Counted from the first letter of the stretch, positions 10,501-21,799 are shown. The stretch: DNA of 64,000 nucleotides from Rostratula benghalensis (GCA_013399305.1 VXAI01000069.1:1282282-1346281); one strand, 5' to 3'. Program-made: numbers and translations. Notes: generated from the letters alone by a model not told the origin.

Positions 10501-13500
10501 TTGCCTGGTTGGATTAGCAAGGGAAGGCCTGGCCTGAAATCTTAATGTCAGGGAGTTTAGAGAAAAATAAACACTTATATCAAAAGGCCTTAAGGAAATA
10601 AATTTCTTCATTACGTACCTGAGTGCTTTCTAGAAATGAGAGCTTCACAGAGTGGTGGCCTTGGAGGGCCCTCTTCCTCCCTGGGGCTGGGGGCTTCAGT
10701 TCAGCTAATTCTCACATTTGAGTAAACTGAAAGATGTTTAATTATTCCTGTGGATGTGGTGTGGTTTAGAGATTACTATATACAATATAGCCAGCCAGTC
10801 CCACAGGGGGAGGGATGGAAGAAAGTGCCAGCTAAAGAGAGCAGAGAGGCGTTAACTCCTTCTCACGCTTTGTCTCCAGAGCTGTGTCCTGCTGAACGCT
10901 GGCTCTGCCACAGCTCTGTGGTATTTGTTTTGGGTCAGTAACCAGCATCATGTGTACCATCACACTGCTGTTGTTTTGTTTTCTCTTGAGACTGTCTAGC
11001 TGTGTCTTTGTGCCTATGGGTAAACAATTCATCCAGAAGGAAATGCTATAAAAATAATGAGCTACTTGAAATTTTGAAGGGCGTGGGTGATGGTAGTGCA
11101 GTACAGGGAGGGAGGGATGTCTTAGCAATGAGTGAGTTTGGTTAAATGATTACAAAACCCAAACCAAACTTCGTTTGCTTTACATCAGCTACAAATTTAA
11201 CACAGTAACTTCAAAAAACCGAAATCAGTAAGCTTGGGGTAAAAATATGCACGTAACAGAGTTTGAAAAATTATTCTTTGTGGGGTTTTTGTCTCTTACA
11301 GGAAGTGATAGAATTAACCAAAGATCTCCTTTCGACACAACCTTCGGAAACTCTTGCAAGTTCTGACAGTTCTGCTTCTGCTCTGCCCAGCCACTCCTGG
11401 AAGGTTGGGGATAGGTGTATGGCCATATGGAGTGAGGATGGACAGTAAGTGTAGAAAACTTCTCTAACAGTTACATGAAATAGTGCAATGGTAAGAGACT
11501 TTCATTCAGTTTGAACTGCCCCTAGGGTGACTGAGAGCAACAGGAAATCAGGAAATAAATATGACATTAGCTGTTGTTGTACTCTCTTTGTTAAAGGTCA
11601 GTATTGTAGATAGAAAGCAAAGAGATGTGGGGTCATTTTTCTGTTTTTAGAAATGCCCTGTTTGTCACTAACCTTATAAAAGCAGGGTAGCTTTGGTAAA
11701 GTACCATTTGCTAATGTAATAAATGGCAGACTTTCACGGACTGATTTGTCAGAGCAATTTTCTGTAAAGGTTTCAGGATGTATAATTTATAATTCCTCAT
11801 TGCATTCGTATATATATAATTACTATTAAGAAAAATCCTTGCTGTATCTCAGTTCATGCCATTAATTGAAAATTATTTTTAATTGGAAATGCCATTTTTG
11901 GCTAGAAAGTAACTAGCTGTCTAATGTAACTATAGACTAAATCCACCTGTGACCAGTGTTTTATGAAGAGGTAGCCAGAGATTAATATTTTTTTACCTCA
12001 TGCAGTATGGGTTTCCCTGCATTTTCATTTATCTCAGCTCAAAGTGATGTTGGCCCTCTAGAATCACACAAGAGAGTACCTCAGTAAATGCTAACTGGAA
12101 CACTGTCTATGAAACATCCCGTTTTATGTCTCTGATTGCTTTAAATGTATCCTTCTGCTCTGCATTTAGAGTCAGTTATTTTAAATACTTTTGGTAACAT
12201 CACTTGCTTTTTTTCCTCTTTCCCATTATAAGTTCAGTTTGGTTGACCAAAATGTTTCACAAACATAAGTATGAAATGGACTGATTTCTACTAAAATATC
12301 AAAATAGCTACTTTTTTTAAAATCAATAAGAAAACTTTTAACTCTGTAAATGTTGAAGGGGGGGATATTTTGAAAGCTTCAGGTGCTCTTAAGTCTTTTT
12401 TGCATAGAGAGAATGTGAACTGACGTTTTCCAAAACTTTTTTTTTTTTTTTTTTTTTTGTGAATGCAATTTTGCACTGAATCCTTTTTTTTTTTTTTTTT
12501 TTTTCCCCTCCCCTTTTTGGTCCCATGACCTGCCAGAAATAGAAACAAGATCAGGATTTCTGATTAGTTTGGCCCCAGCATTAATCATTAGTCTTGATAA
12601 CTGCGAGGCCATTGCTTCTGTGTGCTAAAGGTCAGAGGCAGCAGATCCCAGTCTTTGTACTGGTGTCCCTTTGACCTTAAGAAAACGATCTCTTGGTTTG
12701 ATTTGTCTGTTGTCCCTGCAAATGAAGGCCAATATTGGGCAATTTTTTCCGTAATGCCATTAGCTGGCTGACAGTTGTAGGTGTTGAAGGGCTGAGTATT
12801 AAAGCTTTACTCACATGCTTACAGCCATGATATCTTTACAGGTGTTACGAAGCTGAGATCGAAGAAATAGACGAGGAGAACGGAACAGCTGCGGTCACGT
12901 TCGCTGGCTATGGCAATGCTGAAGTTACACCTCTCTTCAACCTCAAGCCTGTGGAAGAGGGAAGAAAAGCAAAAGAGGACAGTGGCAACAAACCCATGTC
13001 CAAGTAAGTAACAGACGGGCAGAGTTTTGGTTTTTTTTTTCCCCACAGCTATGAAAAATGGTTAATCAAATAACATCTTTTTTATAAATTTTGCATATTT
13101 TAATAGCTTCACCTGTTTGCTTGAAAAAGCAAAAATCCGTTTAGCATATAACACATGGTATGGTACTGTGCCTGATGTATCCTGGCAAGATAAACATAAG
13201 ACTTCATTTTTACTCAAATTACGCGATCTCAAGGTATCGTGTGTAAGCACTAGATTAAAAATCAAAGAAGAAATGTTTATTACTCTTTGACAGCCCAGAT
13301 CTAGTGCAGGCTCTACTCAGACCTGGCTCACAACAGAGAATACTTACCAGTCCCACCCCAGTGTTAGGGTAGCAGTGTTGACCCCATCACTGGGGAGATT
13401 TACTTTACTCAGTATCCTTCTGTGGTTTTATAAAGGTGTTTTTAACATTAAAAAATTTGGGGGGGGGGGGGGGGGGGGGGGGGGAGGAGGGTAAAAGGCA

Positions 13501-14977
13501 GTAGAATTTCAGAGTTTGTTGTGGGCAATGGTCCTTTCCCTAAGAGATCTTTCTGAGAGGCACTGCATTGTGGCATAGATTGACTCCTTGAACTTGTAGA
13601 TCTGTAGTGTCTTGTCAAGTTCTTTTCCTTCCATCCCTGTCCAGTGCTTGGTAGCATGAGATTCCTGCAGACCTCTAGAAAAGTTTGGGGTTTTTTCACT
13701 TGAATGGGCTATTTAAATTTGCCAAGCCCTAGATGTTACTGAAATACAGAAATGCTGATGGGTGCATTTAAGGTTTCAGGAACTGATAGGACTGGGTTGC
13801 TGTGTTTGGTGTGATCTTAGTCAGGTGGTGGTGGTGTTGATGGTTATGCCCAAATATACAAACAAGCATGGAAAGTTTTGATCACTTTTCTCCTAGAAGT
13901 GGAGAATATTTGCAAGCTTGGTTTTCTGTCATTCACTTCTGGAAAACTATTGTTCATGTCTGTCTTAACAGGGGTCCTAGTTTCTTAGGTGAAAAGGGAC
14001 AAACATAAACTGCCTTTTTTTTCTTTTTTCCAGAAAAGAGATGATAGCTCAGCAACGAGAGTATAAAAAGAAGAAAGCTTTGAAAAAAGCTCAGAGAATT
14101 AAAGAACTTGAACAGGAACGAGAGGACCAGAAAGTCAAGTGGCAACAGTTTAACAACAGAGCCTATTCTAAAAACAAAAAAGGCCAGGTTTGTGTGTTTG
14201 CTTTTGTCAGCCTGTGAATAACAACAGGGCATAGCATTCTGGGGAGTACCTCGGGAGACAGGAGGAAGGGGTTTTTAAAAGGGGGTTCACCTTTGGGATT
14301 GTGAAGTGTGCAGTTGGGTGTATTTGCACACCTTAAAGCCATACTTAATTTTTATCATGGCTTGACCAAGGAGTAAAACTTCAGTTGTAAGAGAGATTAT
14401 TTTAGGTGAGGTGAACTTTGATTGTTATTGGCTTCACCCAAGGTCCTGTGCACCATGATCACATCCAGTACTGAGGTGCCAGGAGGTTCCCAGCTCTGTC
14501 CATCTCACTGTTAGAATTGTAGAATCTTAGAGTAGTTGTTGGAAAAGACCCTTGGGATCATCAAGTCCAATCATCAACCCCACTCTACAAAGTTCTCCCT
14601 ACACCAGATCCCCCAACACCACATCTAAATGGTTCTTCAATGCATTCAGGGATGGGGACTCAACCACCTCCCTGGGCAGCCCATTCCAGGGTCTGACTCT
14701 GGGAAAAATTCTTTCCTGATGTTCAGCAGTTCAGTGCCTGGCTATAGAGTAAGAAGTTGAGAATATATATTTATATATTTTTGTTTAAAGGAGCCAATTA
14801 TTAATCATTCATAGATGGTGTTTTCTGTTTCATTTGCAGGTAAAAAGGAGTATTTTTGCTTCCCCTGAGAGCGTAACTGGCAAGGTCGGAGTTGGAACGT
14901 GCGGAATTGCAGACAAACCTATGACTCAGTATCAAGATACCTCTAAATACAATGTCAGGCATTTGATGCCTCAGTAA
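7409..14977 (+). CDS. SMNDC1: SMNDC1 / SPF30, Tudor-domain splicing factor (five coding exons, complete)
   Basis: Joined coding exons are 7409-7528, 11302-11444, 12842-13003, 14034-14187 and 14840-14977: 717 nt, 238 aa plus TAA, the same length as the human protein as I remember it. All junctions are GT-AG and keep frame. Residues 1-50 form an N-terminal helical region. The Tudor domain covers about residues 71-130. Its aromatic cage, which binds symmetric dimethyl-arginine on Sm proteins, is intact: Trp83, Tyr90, Phe108 and Tyr111, with Asn113 after it. A lysine-rich nuclear-localisation-type helix follows (about 142-163, including KKKKALKK), then a conserved tail ending in NVRHLMPQ. The family is nuclear (spliceosome, Cajal bodies) and is needed to recruit U4/U6.U5 tri-snRNP during spliceosome maturation. 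Nothing appears broken. Identification rests on recognition of the whole protein. Confidence 0.98.
7529..11301 (+). other. SMNDC1: SMNDC1 intron 2 (3.8 kb)
   Basis: GTGAGC donor and 'cttacag' acceptor. Mostly AT-rich unique sequence with no nested gene recognised. It contains the T14/T13 pair (7592-7605 and 7639-7651), a T8 run at 7833 and an A13 run at 8249-8261. Small open frames here have no coding character. Confidence 0.9.
7592..7651. repeat. Homopolymer pair T14 / T13, run ends 46 bp apart
   Basis: T14 at 7592-7605 and T13 at 7639-7651. The last bases of the runs are 46 bp apart. The intervening 33 bp is unrelated to the sequence after the second run. Confidence 0.9.
11302..11444 (+). 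CDS. SMNDC1: SMNDC1 coding exon 2 of 5 (residues 41-87 and part of 88)
   Basis: 143 nt, starting GAAGTGATAG after 'cttacag' and ending before GTAAGT with two bases of the Gln88 codon. Encodes the Ser-rich linker and the first part of the Tudor domain (SWKVGDRCMAIWSEDG), including cage residue Trp83. Confidence 0.97.
11445..12841 (+). other. SMNDC1: SMNDC1 intron 3 (1.4 kb)
   Basis: GTAAGT donor and 'tttacag' acceptor. Contains the T22/T21 run pair at 12437-12504 and a T7/G7 coincidence at 12312 and 12358. No gene recognised; the Lys-rich minus frames at 12291-12612 are translations of the T runs. Confidence 0.9.
12437..12504. repeat. Homopolymer pair T22 / T21, run ends 46 bp apart
   Basis: T22 at 12437-12458 and T21 at 12484-12504. 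The run ends are 46 bp apart and the starts 47. The 25 bp between is mixed sequence. Confidence 0.9.
12842..13003 (+). CDS. SMNDC1: SMNDC1 coding exon 3 of 5 (residues 88-141 and part of 142)
   Basis: 162 nt between 'tttacag' and GTAAGT. Completes Gln88 and encodes the rest of the Tudor domain (CYEAEIEEIDEENG, TFAGYGN) with cage residues Tyr90, Phe108 and Tyr111, then the linker to NKPMS. Phase closes with AA of Lys142. Confidence 0.97.
13004..14033 (+). other. SMNDC1: SMNDC1 intron 4 (1.0 kb)
   Basis: GTAAGT donor and a 'tttttccag' acceptor after a long pyrimidine tract. Contains an uninterrupted G26 run (13459-13484). No gene or transposon recognised. Confidence 0.9.
13459..13484. repeat. 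Poly(G) run of 26
   Basis: Twenty-six consecutive G on the + strand, followed by AGGAGGG. Runs this long are rare and prone to sequencing error. Unlike many runs in this window it has no partner 46 bp away. Confidence 0.95.
14034..14187 (+). CDS. SMNDC1: SMNDC1 coding exon 4 of 5 (residues 142-193)
   Basis: 154 nt, from AAAAGAGATG after 'ttttccag' to ...GGCCAG before GTTTGT. Encodes the basic helical segment (KEMIAQQREY, KKKKALKKAQR) and FNNRAYSKNKKGQ. The donor GTTTGT is weaker than the others but in frame, with phase 0. Confidence 0.97.
14188..14839 (+). other. SMNDC1: SMNDC1 intron 5 (0.65 kb)
   Basis: Contains an antisense CR1 fragment over about a third of its length. The acceptor is 'atttgcag' at 14839. 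Confidence 0.9.
14509..14735 (-). mobile_element. CR1 LINE 3' fragment, antisense, in SMNDC1 intron 5
   Basis: The + strand shows the reverse-complement CR1 end: 'agaattgtagaatcttagag', 'gttggaaaagacccttggga', 'catcaagtccaatcatcaac', 'ctccctgggcagcccattcc' and 'ttctttcctgatgttcagca'. It lies antisense to the host gene. Confidence 0.92.
14840..14977 (+). CDS. SMNDC1: SMNDC1 coding exon 5 of 5 (residues 194-238 and stop)
   Basis: Begins VKRSIFASPESVTGK and ends KYNVRHLMPQ followed by TAA at 14975-14977. The last 45 residues match the conserved C-terminus of the family. Confidence 0.97.
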   Translation, partial: VKRSIFASPESVTGKVGVGTCGIADKPMTQYQDTSKYNVRHLMPQ

Positions 14978-15255
14978 CAGGGGAAAAAGGTGGAACTTCA
15001 TCTCTGCAGGGCTTTACACTTATCTTTTTATCATTATATTTTTCTAAAAGTAAATTATTTGTTGGCACATAGCGAACAGTCCATTTTGTCACCATTATTT
15101 TGGCTTCAGCTGATACGAGCCTTAAATCTCCAGCTCTTGATTTGGACCCCCCCGATCATTAACCATTTTGTAGTTGCATTAAAACACGTTCTGCAGGTAA
15201 ATGCTTTCATGAACTGCTGTTACCTGTTACTCTGAAAGCAGTGGTTCTCTGCAGA

Positions 15256-15316
15256 TTTTTTTTTTTTTTTCTTCTCTTCATTCTAGTAGTGAAGTTTTGG
15301 GTTTTTTTTTTTTTTT
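15256..15316. repeat. Homopolymer pair T15 / T15, 46 bp apart, in SMNDC1 3' UTR
   Basis: T15 at 15256-15270 and T15 at 15302-15316. Start-to-start spacing is 46 and the lengths are identical. The 31 bp between is mixed sequence. Confidence 0.92.
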
Positions 15317-16549
15317 CCTTAAGAAAAGTGGTGGTAGTAAAAAGGCACCTTAACAGCCCCCCTGGTTTCGGTGGTCACAGCGCTGTCTGGCTGACAAGCT
15401 CAGCCTTACTCAGCCCCTGTGGCTTGGGCAGAGAGAGCTCTACTCTGTCGTGACTTATGTCACATGGAATTGCTAAGGAAGATGTAAATTACTCCCTTAC
15501 AAATCCCCTGCAGCTGGATTTGTACAGCTCTAGCTGAGGGCAGAACAGGGCCGGTGGGATCTTTATTACTAATGATGATTCCTGTGCTAGAAACAAGAAA
15601 TCTGACTTTAATTCCAGTCTGAATTTCCTGCACTAGAAGTTAAGCAGAGGAGATACTGCTGGTTTGGGTTTTCTTTTTAAAATACTCATCAAATTTCAAT
15701 AGGAAGTTACTGAGATGTAACCAGAAAAAAACCTATAGGAAAAGGTGTTCAGACTCTGATTTCCAAGCAGAGAGGAGGAGAGAGCTGGAGCCTGGGAGCG
15801 GTTGTGCTTCTGAAGGGAGCCATCAGCTCCCCCCTGGTGTGGTCACAGGTGGGAACAGCTCCTGCCTGGTCCAGGCCAGCACAGCTGCAGCACAGCACAT
15901 CCCCTGTACATCCCCCCTAGTGGGACATCAGCGGGTGAAGGTCAGGCTGAAGCTTCTGTCCCTGACGAACAGCCTGGCCCTTGTGTTCAGTGTCACTTCA
16001 GCTGCATTACAGTGCCCCTGAGCCCTCTCACTCTCTGTCAGCAAACCACGTGTAAAAGCTCTTGCTTTCTTGTGTTTTCTATGTGATTTGCTTTCCTCTG
16101 TTCCTTGTCTCTCACTTAGGGTAGTGGTGCCATCTCCGAACCCCTCACGTGTTTGAAGAAGTTCCCGGGTAGCCCTGTACACAATGTAGATATTATTTTT
16201 GTAAAATCCGGGGCTGAGTTAATGGACAAGGGAACATCAGCTGGTTCCCCTGTTAAATAATGAAAAAGGGTGTTTCTTGTCCATTGACCCTGACCGTTAT
16301 TTCCCTGTATATTATGTTAATGTAGCTCATTTTGTAATTTGTTAACTAGATCAGGTCAGGTCAGCGATTGTTGATGCACTGATTGGTGGAAATGTCCATC
16401 AGTTACCTGAGTCACAGCTCAAGCTAAACTCTACAACCAGTAGTTTAGAATCCATACATAGAAAAAAAAGCTCTCCCTATCACGGGAGAAGGTGATTTTT
16501 ATGAATACCAAGTGTGTTAATTTCAGTTTTGTATGTTTAACTTTTATTA

Positions 16550-16555
16550 AATAAA
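16550..16555 (+). terminator. SMNDC1: SMNDC1 poly(A) signal AATAAA
   Basis: AATAAA in 'ttattaaataaagtgt', followed within 30 nt by TG/T-rich sequence. It is the first canonical signal in the + direction after the stop, giving a 3' UTR of about 1.6 kb. Confidence 0.75.
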
Positions 16556-17073
16556 GTGTTTAAAATCTGCTGGATATATTTGACTGAAGTGAAAGCATAC
16601 CTGGGGGGGGTATCGCTGGGCAGAATGCAATAGTGAAAAGTATTTCATACTCACTGCCAGATGAAGCAGATGTTGTCTGTTCCTCATCTTCACCACTGGC
16701 AGGCAGAGAAAATCCTCTTTTGCACAGAAAAACTCTTTAATATAAAAAAAAAATAAATCACCTGATGGAAGAGCTCATTGCTTTTTAGAAAGGGAGCCAT
16801 CCCAGGTGACAGTCCTGTGACACTGACAGCCTGTGACAGATCCTCTGTCCCTTTCACTGCCCAAAAGGAGCAGAAACATTAGAACAGAAACACAAAACTG
16901 GGCAGAACTGGAGTTTTCTGGAAGCTGCGTGAGCCTTTCTGTAGCCACCTCATCAACCTTTTTAAAGCCTTTGGAGAAAAAGGCCAAAACCCTACCTTAC
17001 ACAGACTTCTGCTTACCCAAATTTGGGTGTAATAGGTACAGTGTGTGCCTGCCACAGGACTGCTACTCATCCT

Positions 17074-17127
17074 AAAAAAAACGTGATACAGCAGTTTGAA
17101 GGCAGTTTGTTTACATTTCAAAAAAAA
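17074..17127. repeat. Homopolymer pair A8 / A8, 46 bp apart
   Basis: A8 at 17074-17081 and A8 at 17120-17127. The second run is followed by AAAAT-type A-rich sequence. Confidence 0.88.
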
Positions 17128-17536
17128 TAAAAATAAAAATCACCAAACCTGCAATCTTGACCACACAGCCCTTCCCGCTGGCGCTTCAATTTTTTTTCTT
17201 TTTTTATTTTTATTGGTGCCGTTTCCTCCTCTGCAGGCTGGGGCCAGCCCCCGAGCAGCCGGGCTTTGGAGCGCTGCCTCAGTAACCCCTCTTGAGAAAG
17301 TCACAGAGGAAAAAAAAAAAATGAGTCAAGCAATGCTGGGAATTGCCAAAACAAACAAACAAAAAAATGTCCTAATTTTACAAACGGCTGAAAATGAGGC
17401 TGAAAATGTTTTGGTACTGGATTTGTCCTTTTTTTTTTTTTAAATAGTTTATTTCCCAGTTTCATTAGCTGCTCTAACCAGTAAGAAACCTCATTTTTCA
17501 GAACTCCTGTTCTGCATTGATTTCCTGGTAAAGCGT

Positions 17537-18466
17537 GTGAAGTGTGCAAACCCAGGGAGAGGGCACTGGGTGGAGCAGGGAGATTTGTTCCTGTGTCAGA
17601 GGCCACTGCAAGAGGAGGAGCCTGGGGTCAGACGTTCCCTCCGGAGCGAAAGGTCCCACAGGGAACGGTGTCTGGGACAGCCTCAGTCCTGTACGACTGT
17701 AACCTACAGGGGAAACAAACAGCTGGAATCCAACTCCCACGTCTGGGACTGCTCCACTCAGCTGAAATATTCAGAAGAGTCTTTAAGAGTAGCACCTGTA
17801 AGTTGTCATGGTCACAGCAGTCCGTTTCTCTTTGCTTTCCCTGATGCCAGAGGGAGAGTGTCCTCGGGGCCACTTGCTCTCCGTACGCACACCCCGGGCT
17901 GTTGGGTTAGAAGACTTCAGAAAACACCCAGTAACAAACTCCTGCACTTCCCAGTGATGTTCCACCGCTCACCGGCACCAGTGCTGAGGCAGAGCTTTGT
18001 GAAACCATCACCACTTGGATGGCTCAATGTTCATGCTCAGCCTGGGATTTTGGAAAACCTTCCCAGGCCAGGCCGGGGTGAGGTGTCACTGCCTCGCCGC
18101 TGGGGCTGCTCCTCGCAGGGCGCTTTCTCCGGGCTTCACCTGCGCTCCAAAAAGCTTCTCTTCCACGGCAAAAGGAGGGGGGACATTTGCACCAGGCCTA
18201 TGGCAAACACCCCTACCCATGTACCCAAGCCCCCTGGTAACCTGCTGCTCACCAAAGCAACCTCACACAGACATCAGAGCTCGGTGCTGGACACAAACAT
18301 CAGACATCAGAGCTCGGTGCTGGACACAAACACGTTATCAGCTCTTGGACAGCAATTGCCTTCCTGCGCCCAGCTCCCCTCGCGGGGATTCCCTGGGCCG
18401 TGTGGAAGGTGCAAAGCTTCCCCAGGACAGACACTGACAGAAAACATCTGGCACAGAGTCCCCTAG
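17537..18466 (+). other. Long open reading frame of unknown status (309 codons), probably non-coding
   Basis: This is the longest uninterrupted ATG frame in the window. The predicted protein is Arg/Pro/Ser/Leu-rich, has no domain or motif I recognise, and contains an in-frame 33-bp duplication giving two copies of HQSSVLDTN. The overlapping frames at 17542-17844 and 18015-18437 are also open, which points to low stop-codon density from GC-rich DNA rather than coding selection. It lies between the two 3' ends with no clear promoter. Confidence 0.15.
18271..18331. repeat. Tandem duplication, period 33 bp, two copies
   Basis: The 28-bp block 18271-18298 is repeated exactly at 18304-18331, for a 33-bp period. 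Identical copies indicate a recent duplication. Confidence 0.95.
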
Positions 18467-20228
18467 ACTGCAAGGTGACATCGCTTCCCCAAGAGCAGCT
18501 CTGGAGGAACACCAAGCCACGCTGGGTGTTAAACCTCAACACTTGTAGCAGACCTGCTGAGCGGGTGGTTCCCTGGGGTGACGAGTACCACTTCGTACAG
18601 CTGTACCACCACCACTCCAGGAGAGGAAAGAGCTTCTGGATTTCCCCATCAAGGCTCAGCAGGAGGGGGAAATCCAAAACAATTCATTGCTGAGACAGGT
18701 ATTTTTGAAAAGGTGTTTAAATGGAAAGGATTTCCTAACCTTGGCTAAACCCAGCGCTAGGAGCCCAGGCTGAGCGACGAGCTCCATCTCTCCATTCTGA
18801 GCAGCAACCACAGAACACTTTCCGTTCCTGCAGCGGGTTACCCTGCTTTGCTGCCACATTCTCAAGATCAAAATTTAATCCTTGCTGAAAGGCAGCCCTG
18901 CTGCAACGTTCACGATGGGGATGAGAACGTATGGAAGGGGTGAATTTGGCCCCGAGCTGATGGCACACACAGGGGAGCCGTCCTGGCTCGCTGGTGTTTC
19001 CTTGGGTGGGAATCACAGGGAACGGAGAAACACTCGATCCCTCTCCTCTCAAACCACCCCTGGAGCCATCACCTCGTGGAGCAGACACACCAGAGCTACA
19101 GCTTGCTGGAAGAAAGGCCAGTGTCCTCCAGCTCCACACAGGCTGCAGTCAGGTCTGGGAGCTGGAGCACCCCAGAGGACCTTTCTGCAGAGAACTGACC
19201 TGGGAGCGTCCCCTAAGGCGAGCTGAGCACTACTGCCAGAGCTCTGAGCACTTCCTCTCACATCATCTCTCTCTGCCCGATTTCCCTGCATTTCCACATT
19301 TCCAGTGTATGAAAATCCTTCATGGCCTTAAAAAGCACTGGCTGGGGCCACCCTGACCGAGGCCAGCCCTGTGTGGCTCTGTGTTCCCTGAGGAAGTGCT
19401 GCTCTACCACCTACCTCCAGCACAGGACTGCAGCACAGCAGGCTCCAAGCCACTGAAGAACTTGCTAAAAGCCACGTGAAACACCTCACACCCCACCAGC
19501 TTCTGGGCCTTTTTCAAGGGACCTCAACGTGAGCACACCCTCCTGGCAAGGCAACACTTTAATCAATCACAGCAACACCCCAAACAGACACTCTGAATAC
19601 TAGATATTGTACCACAGCCATAGTACCAGTACCCATAGACTCCCTGTTTCTGCTTCTGCCTAATAACTAAAGGCTCAGTCCTCTTCTCAGGAGGAAATGA
19701 GCAGAGAAGCAGGGGTCAGAGCTGATGTATTATCCCCAGTTAAACAACCCTTCTGTAACAGGTCACTGCAAAGGAAAACAGACAACATACACCTGCATAC
19801 TCCTGTGTTCAACCTCCCAAACATCACTCAGATCACTCGGCCAATTTCAAGCAAATTTGAGAGCACATGGGTGTTTTCTAGGTATTTTGTGCAGATTGGT
19901 CAGCAGAGAGGAAGAACACCACACTCCCCTTCCCACAGGGTCCCAACAGCAGGATTCAGCTGATGCAGGGGAGGTTCAGTCACTACAAGGTAACAGAATT
20001 TATCACTCACCAGAGAATCTGGCCACAGGACAAAGCCCCAGGAACAAAACTTCAGACTTTCTGTTATTTATGGACTTCTTTTTCATTATGGGTATTATCA
20101 CCTCCCTAACCTCTGAATGAAATCCTGGCTCTTACCATTATCTTCCAGGAAGCGATCCTGGATTCTCTTTCCAGTGATCTATGGCTGGTGTGAGAAAACA
20201 TGCAACAAAAGCTTATCCTAGGGAAACA

Positions 20229-20246
20229 AAATAATAATAATAATAA
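20229..20246. repeat. (AAT)n microsatellite
   Basis: About six AAT/TAA units in an A-rich context. Confidence 0.85.
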
Positions 20247-21571
20247 AAATACTACCCCCATTTAGTGGGCACGAGCGATCCCACTTCCAGTGAAGCCAAA
20301 TACATTTCCCTCATTCCAACCAGGCAGCACAAACACAGACTACAGACAGGGAGCAGCAAGTAAAGGAGAACAAAGAGCAGCAAAGCACGAGGCTGGAGCT
20401 CAGGGGCTGGAATCAGATGGGAGAGACAAACAAACAGAAAGGAAACCACCACCACAAAACCTGGAAAACGACATCTCCATACATTTAACCCCATTTCTAT
20501 TGCCTACAGATTTCTTGAGACAGGGGTTCTCGAGACCACCCTCACCACTGGCGTGCCTCTAATGGAATGGGCATTAAAATGACCTTTCAGGTGACAACTT
20601 GCCACAGGATAACTGTGACAAATGCAGGCAGACAGTCATCTCCACCTTGTCTGCAGCTGCAAGGTGACACACTCCAATAGACACTGTTTTACACCAACTG
20701 GGACAGCAAAACCACTCCTCTCTCCTTAAACCTCAGTAGTTCTCAGCTGTGATATTTCTTTCCCCAAATGGCCATTTAGAACAAAGAATAACAACAAGGA
20801 GGAGGAGCTGCTGGAAGAGCTAAGGAAGGACTCAGATAAATAAATCCCACTGGTACTCAACCAGGGCTGCCAGTGGTCAATGCTCTCAAGGAGAGTGGTA
20901 ATACTGGTAAATAAATAAATCAATCAGGCCTTGCTAGAGCTAAAGTTTGTCCCTTTTCACCACTCAGAAGACTTTCTCAAACCTTGTGTCATCCAGAGGA
21001 CCCCAAAGATAAATCCAAGCAGCATTTCTTCTTTGAAAACCCTCAGGCTCCATTTGTTAACCTAGAGCTCAACTCAGTCTGCAGCAGACTCCTGCTCCTG
21101 CCAGGTCACCTCCCAGAAGGAAGGGGAGCAGATGCACCGAGCCTCTGGATTACACACATACAAACCAAAACAGATTTAACAGCAGCAACCCGATCCAGCC
21201 TCAGTAAGCAAATTAATCTAAAAAACCCCAAACAAACAGGAATTCTTCATTACAGCTATGGAAAGATTCCTGGGTGTTGTGACTCCTACAGGGGATGACG
21301 CATTTTGGAGGAGAGTGGGGGAAACATCAGAATATTTAAACACAGGCAACTTGTAATGCAGAAGTCTACAGCACTCACTGGGGATCTTCTCAGGGCAGGG
21401 TTGAAGAGCACAAGAAGAACCGAGCTGGCTGAGGTGACACCAGTGACCAAGATGGAAGAACACAACTCATTTCAGATACAGAAATGTTTAATGGTGTTAA
21501 AGTGCTACTTTAATGGGGACCATATGCTAACATTTAAACACAATTCCACTGCACTGCTAAACATGGTTGTC

Positions 21572-21577
21572 TTTATT
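21572..21577 (-). terminator. MXI1: MXI1 candidate poly(A) signal AATAAA
   Basis: TTTATT on the + strand, which is AATAAA on the - strand; a second copy is at 21591-21596. No canonical signal was seen between here and the stop codon. Confidence 0.5.
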
Positions 21578-21665
21578 TTTTTTTTTAATTTTTATTTTAC
21601 CTCTTTTTGCCCAACCCTACCTAAAACAATAAAATAAAATCTAAAGGACTGAAATTAACAACCCA

Positions 21666-21723
21666 TTTTTTTTTTTTATAAGTTATGAATTTTATAAAGC
21701 ATTTTTTCCTCTTTTTTTTTTTT
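21666..21723. repeat. Homopolymer pair T12 / T12, 46 bp apart
   Basis: T12 at 21666-21677 and T12 at 21712-21723 on the + strand, in the probable MXI1 3' UTR. Equal lengths, exact 46-bp spacing. Confidence 0.92.
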
Positions 21724-21799
21724 CCTTAGTAATGAGGGGTAGTTAAATTACTTAAAGATATACAAAGTTTCAAACAATGCCATAGGTGAGGACTCTATT

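Larger units (their letters stand above)
14978..16575 (+). other. SMNDC1: SMNDC1 3' untranslated region
   Basis: Runs from the stop codon to about 20 nt after the AATAAA at 16550. Contains the T15/T15 pair at 15256-15316. Short open frames in it (for example 15241-15453 and 15839-16021) have no recognisable homology. The end is inferred from the poly(A) signal. Confidence 0.75.
16576..21554. other. Intergenic DNA between the convergent 3' ends of SMNDC1 and MXI1
   Basis: About 5 kb. Holds the A8/A8 pair at 17074-17127, a GC-richer block (about 17500-19600) that produces long chance open frames, a 33-bp tandem duplication (18271-18331) and an (AAT)n at 20229-20246. No gene, RNA or transposon was recognised. 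A non-coding transcript cannot be excluded. Confidence 0.6.

Noticed and set aside
12312..12364. T7 (12312-12318) and G7 (12358-12364) at 46 bp spacing
   Set aside because: Different bases; a single such short match can be chance, so it was not counted in the main list.
12291..12612. Lys-rich minus-strand frames
   Set aside because: Translations of the T22/T21 runs in SMNDC1 intron 3.
13031..13086. T10 at 13031 and T6 at 13078 as another 46-bp pair
   Set aside because: Lengths differ and neither run start nor run end is in exact register.
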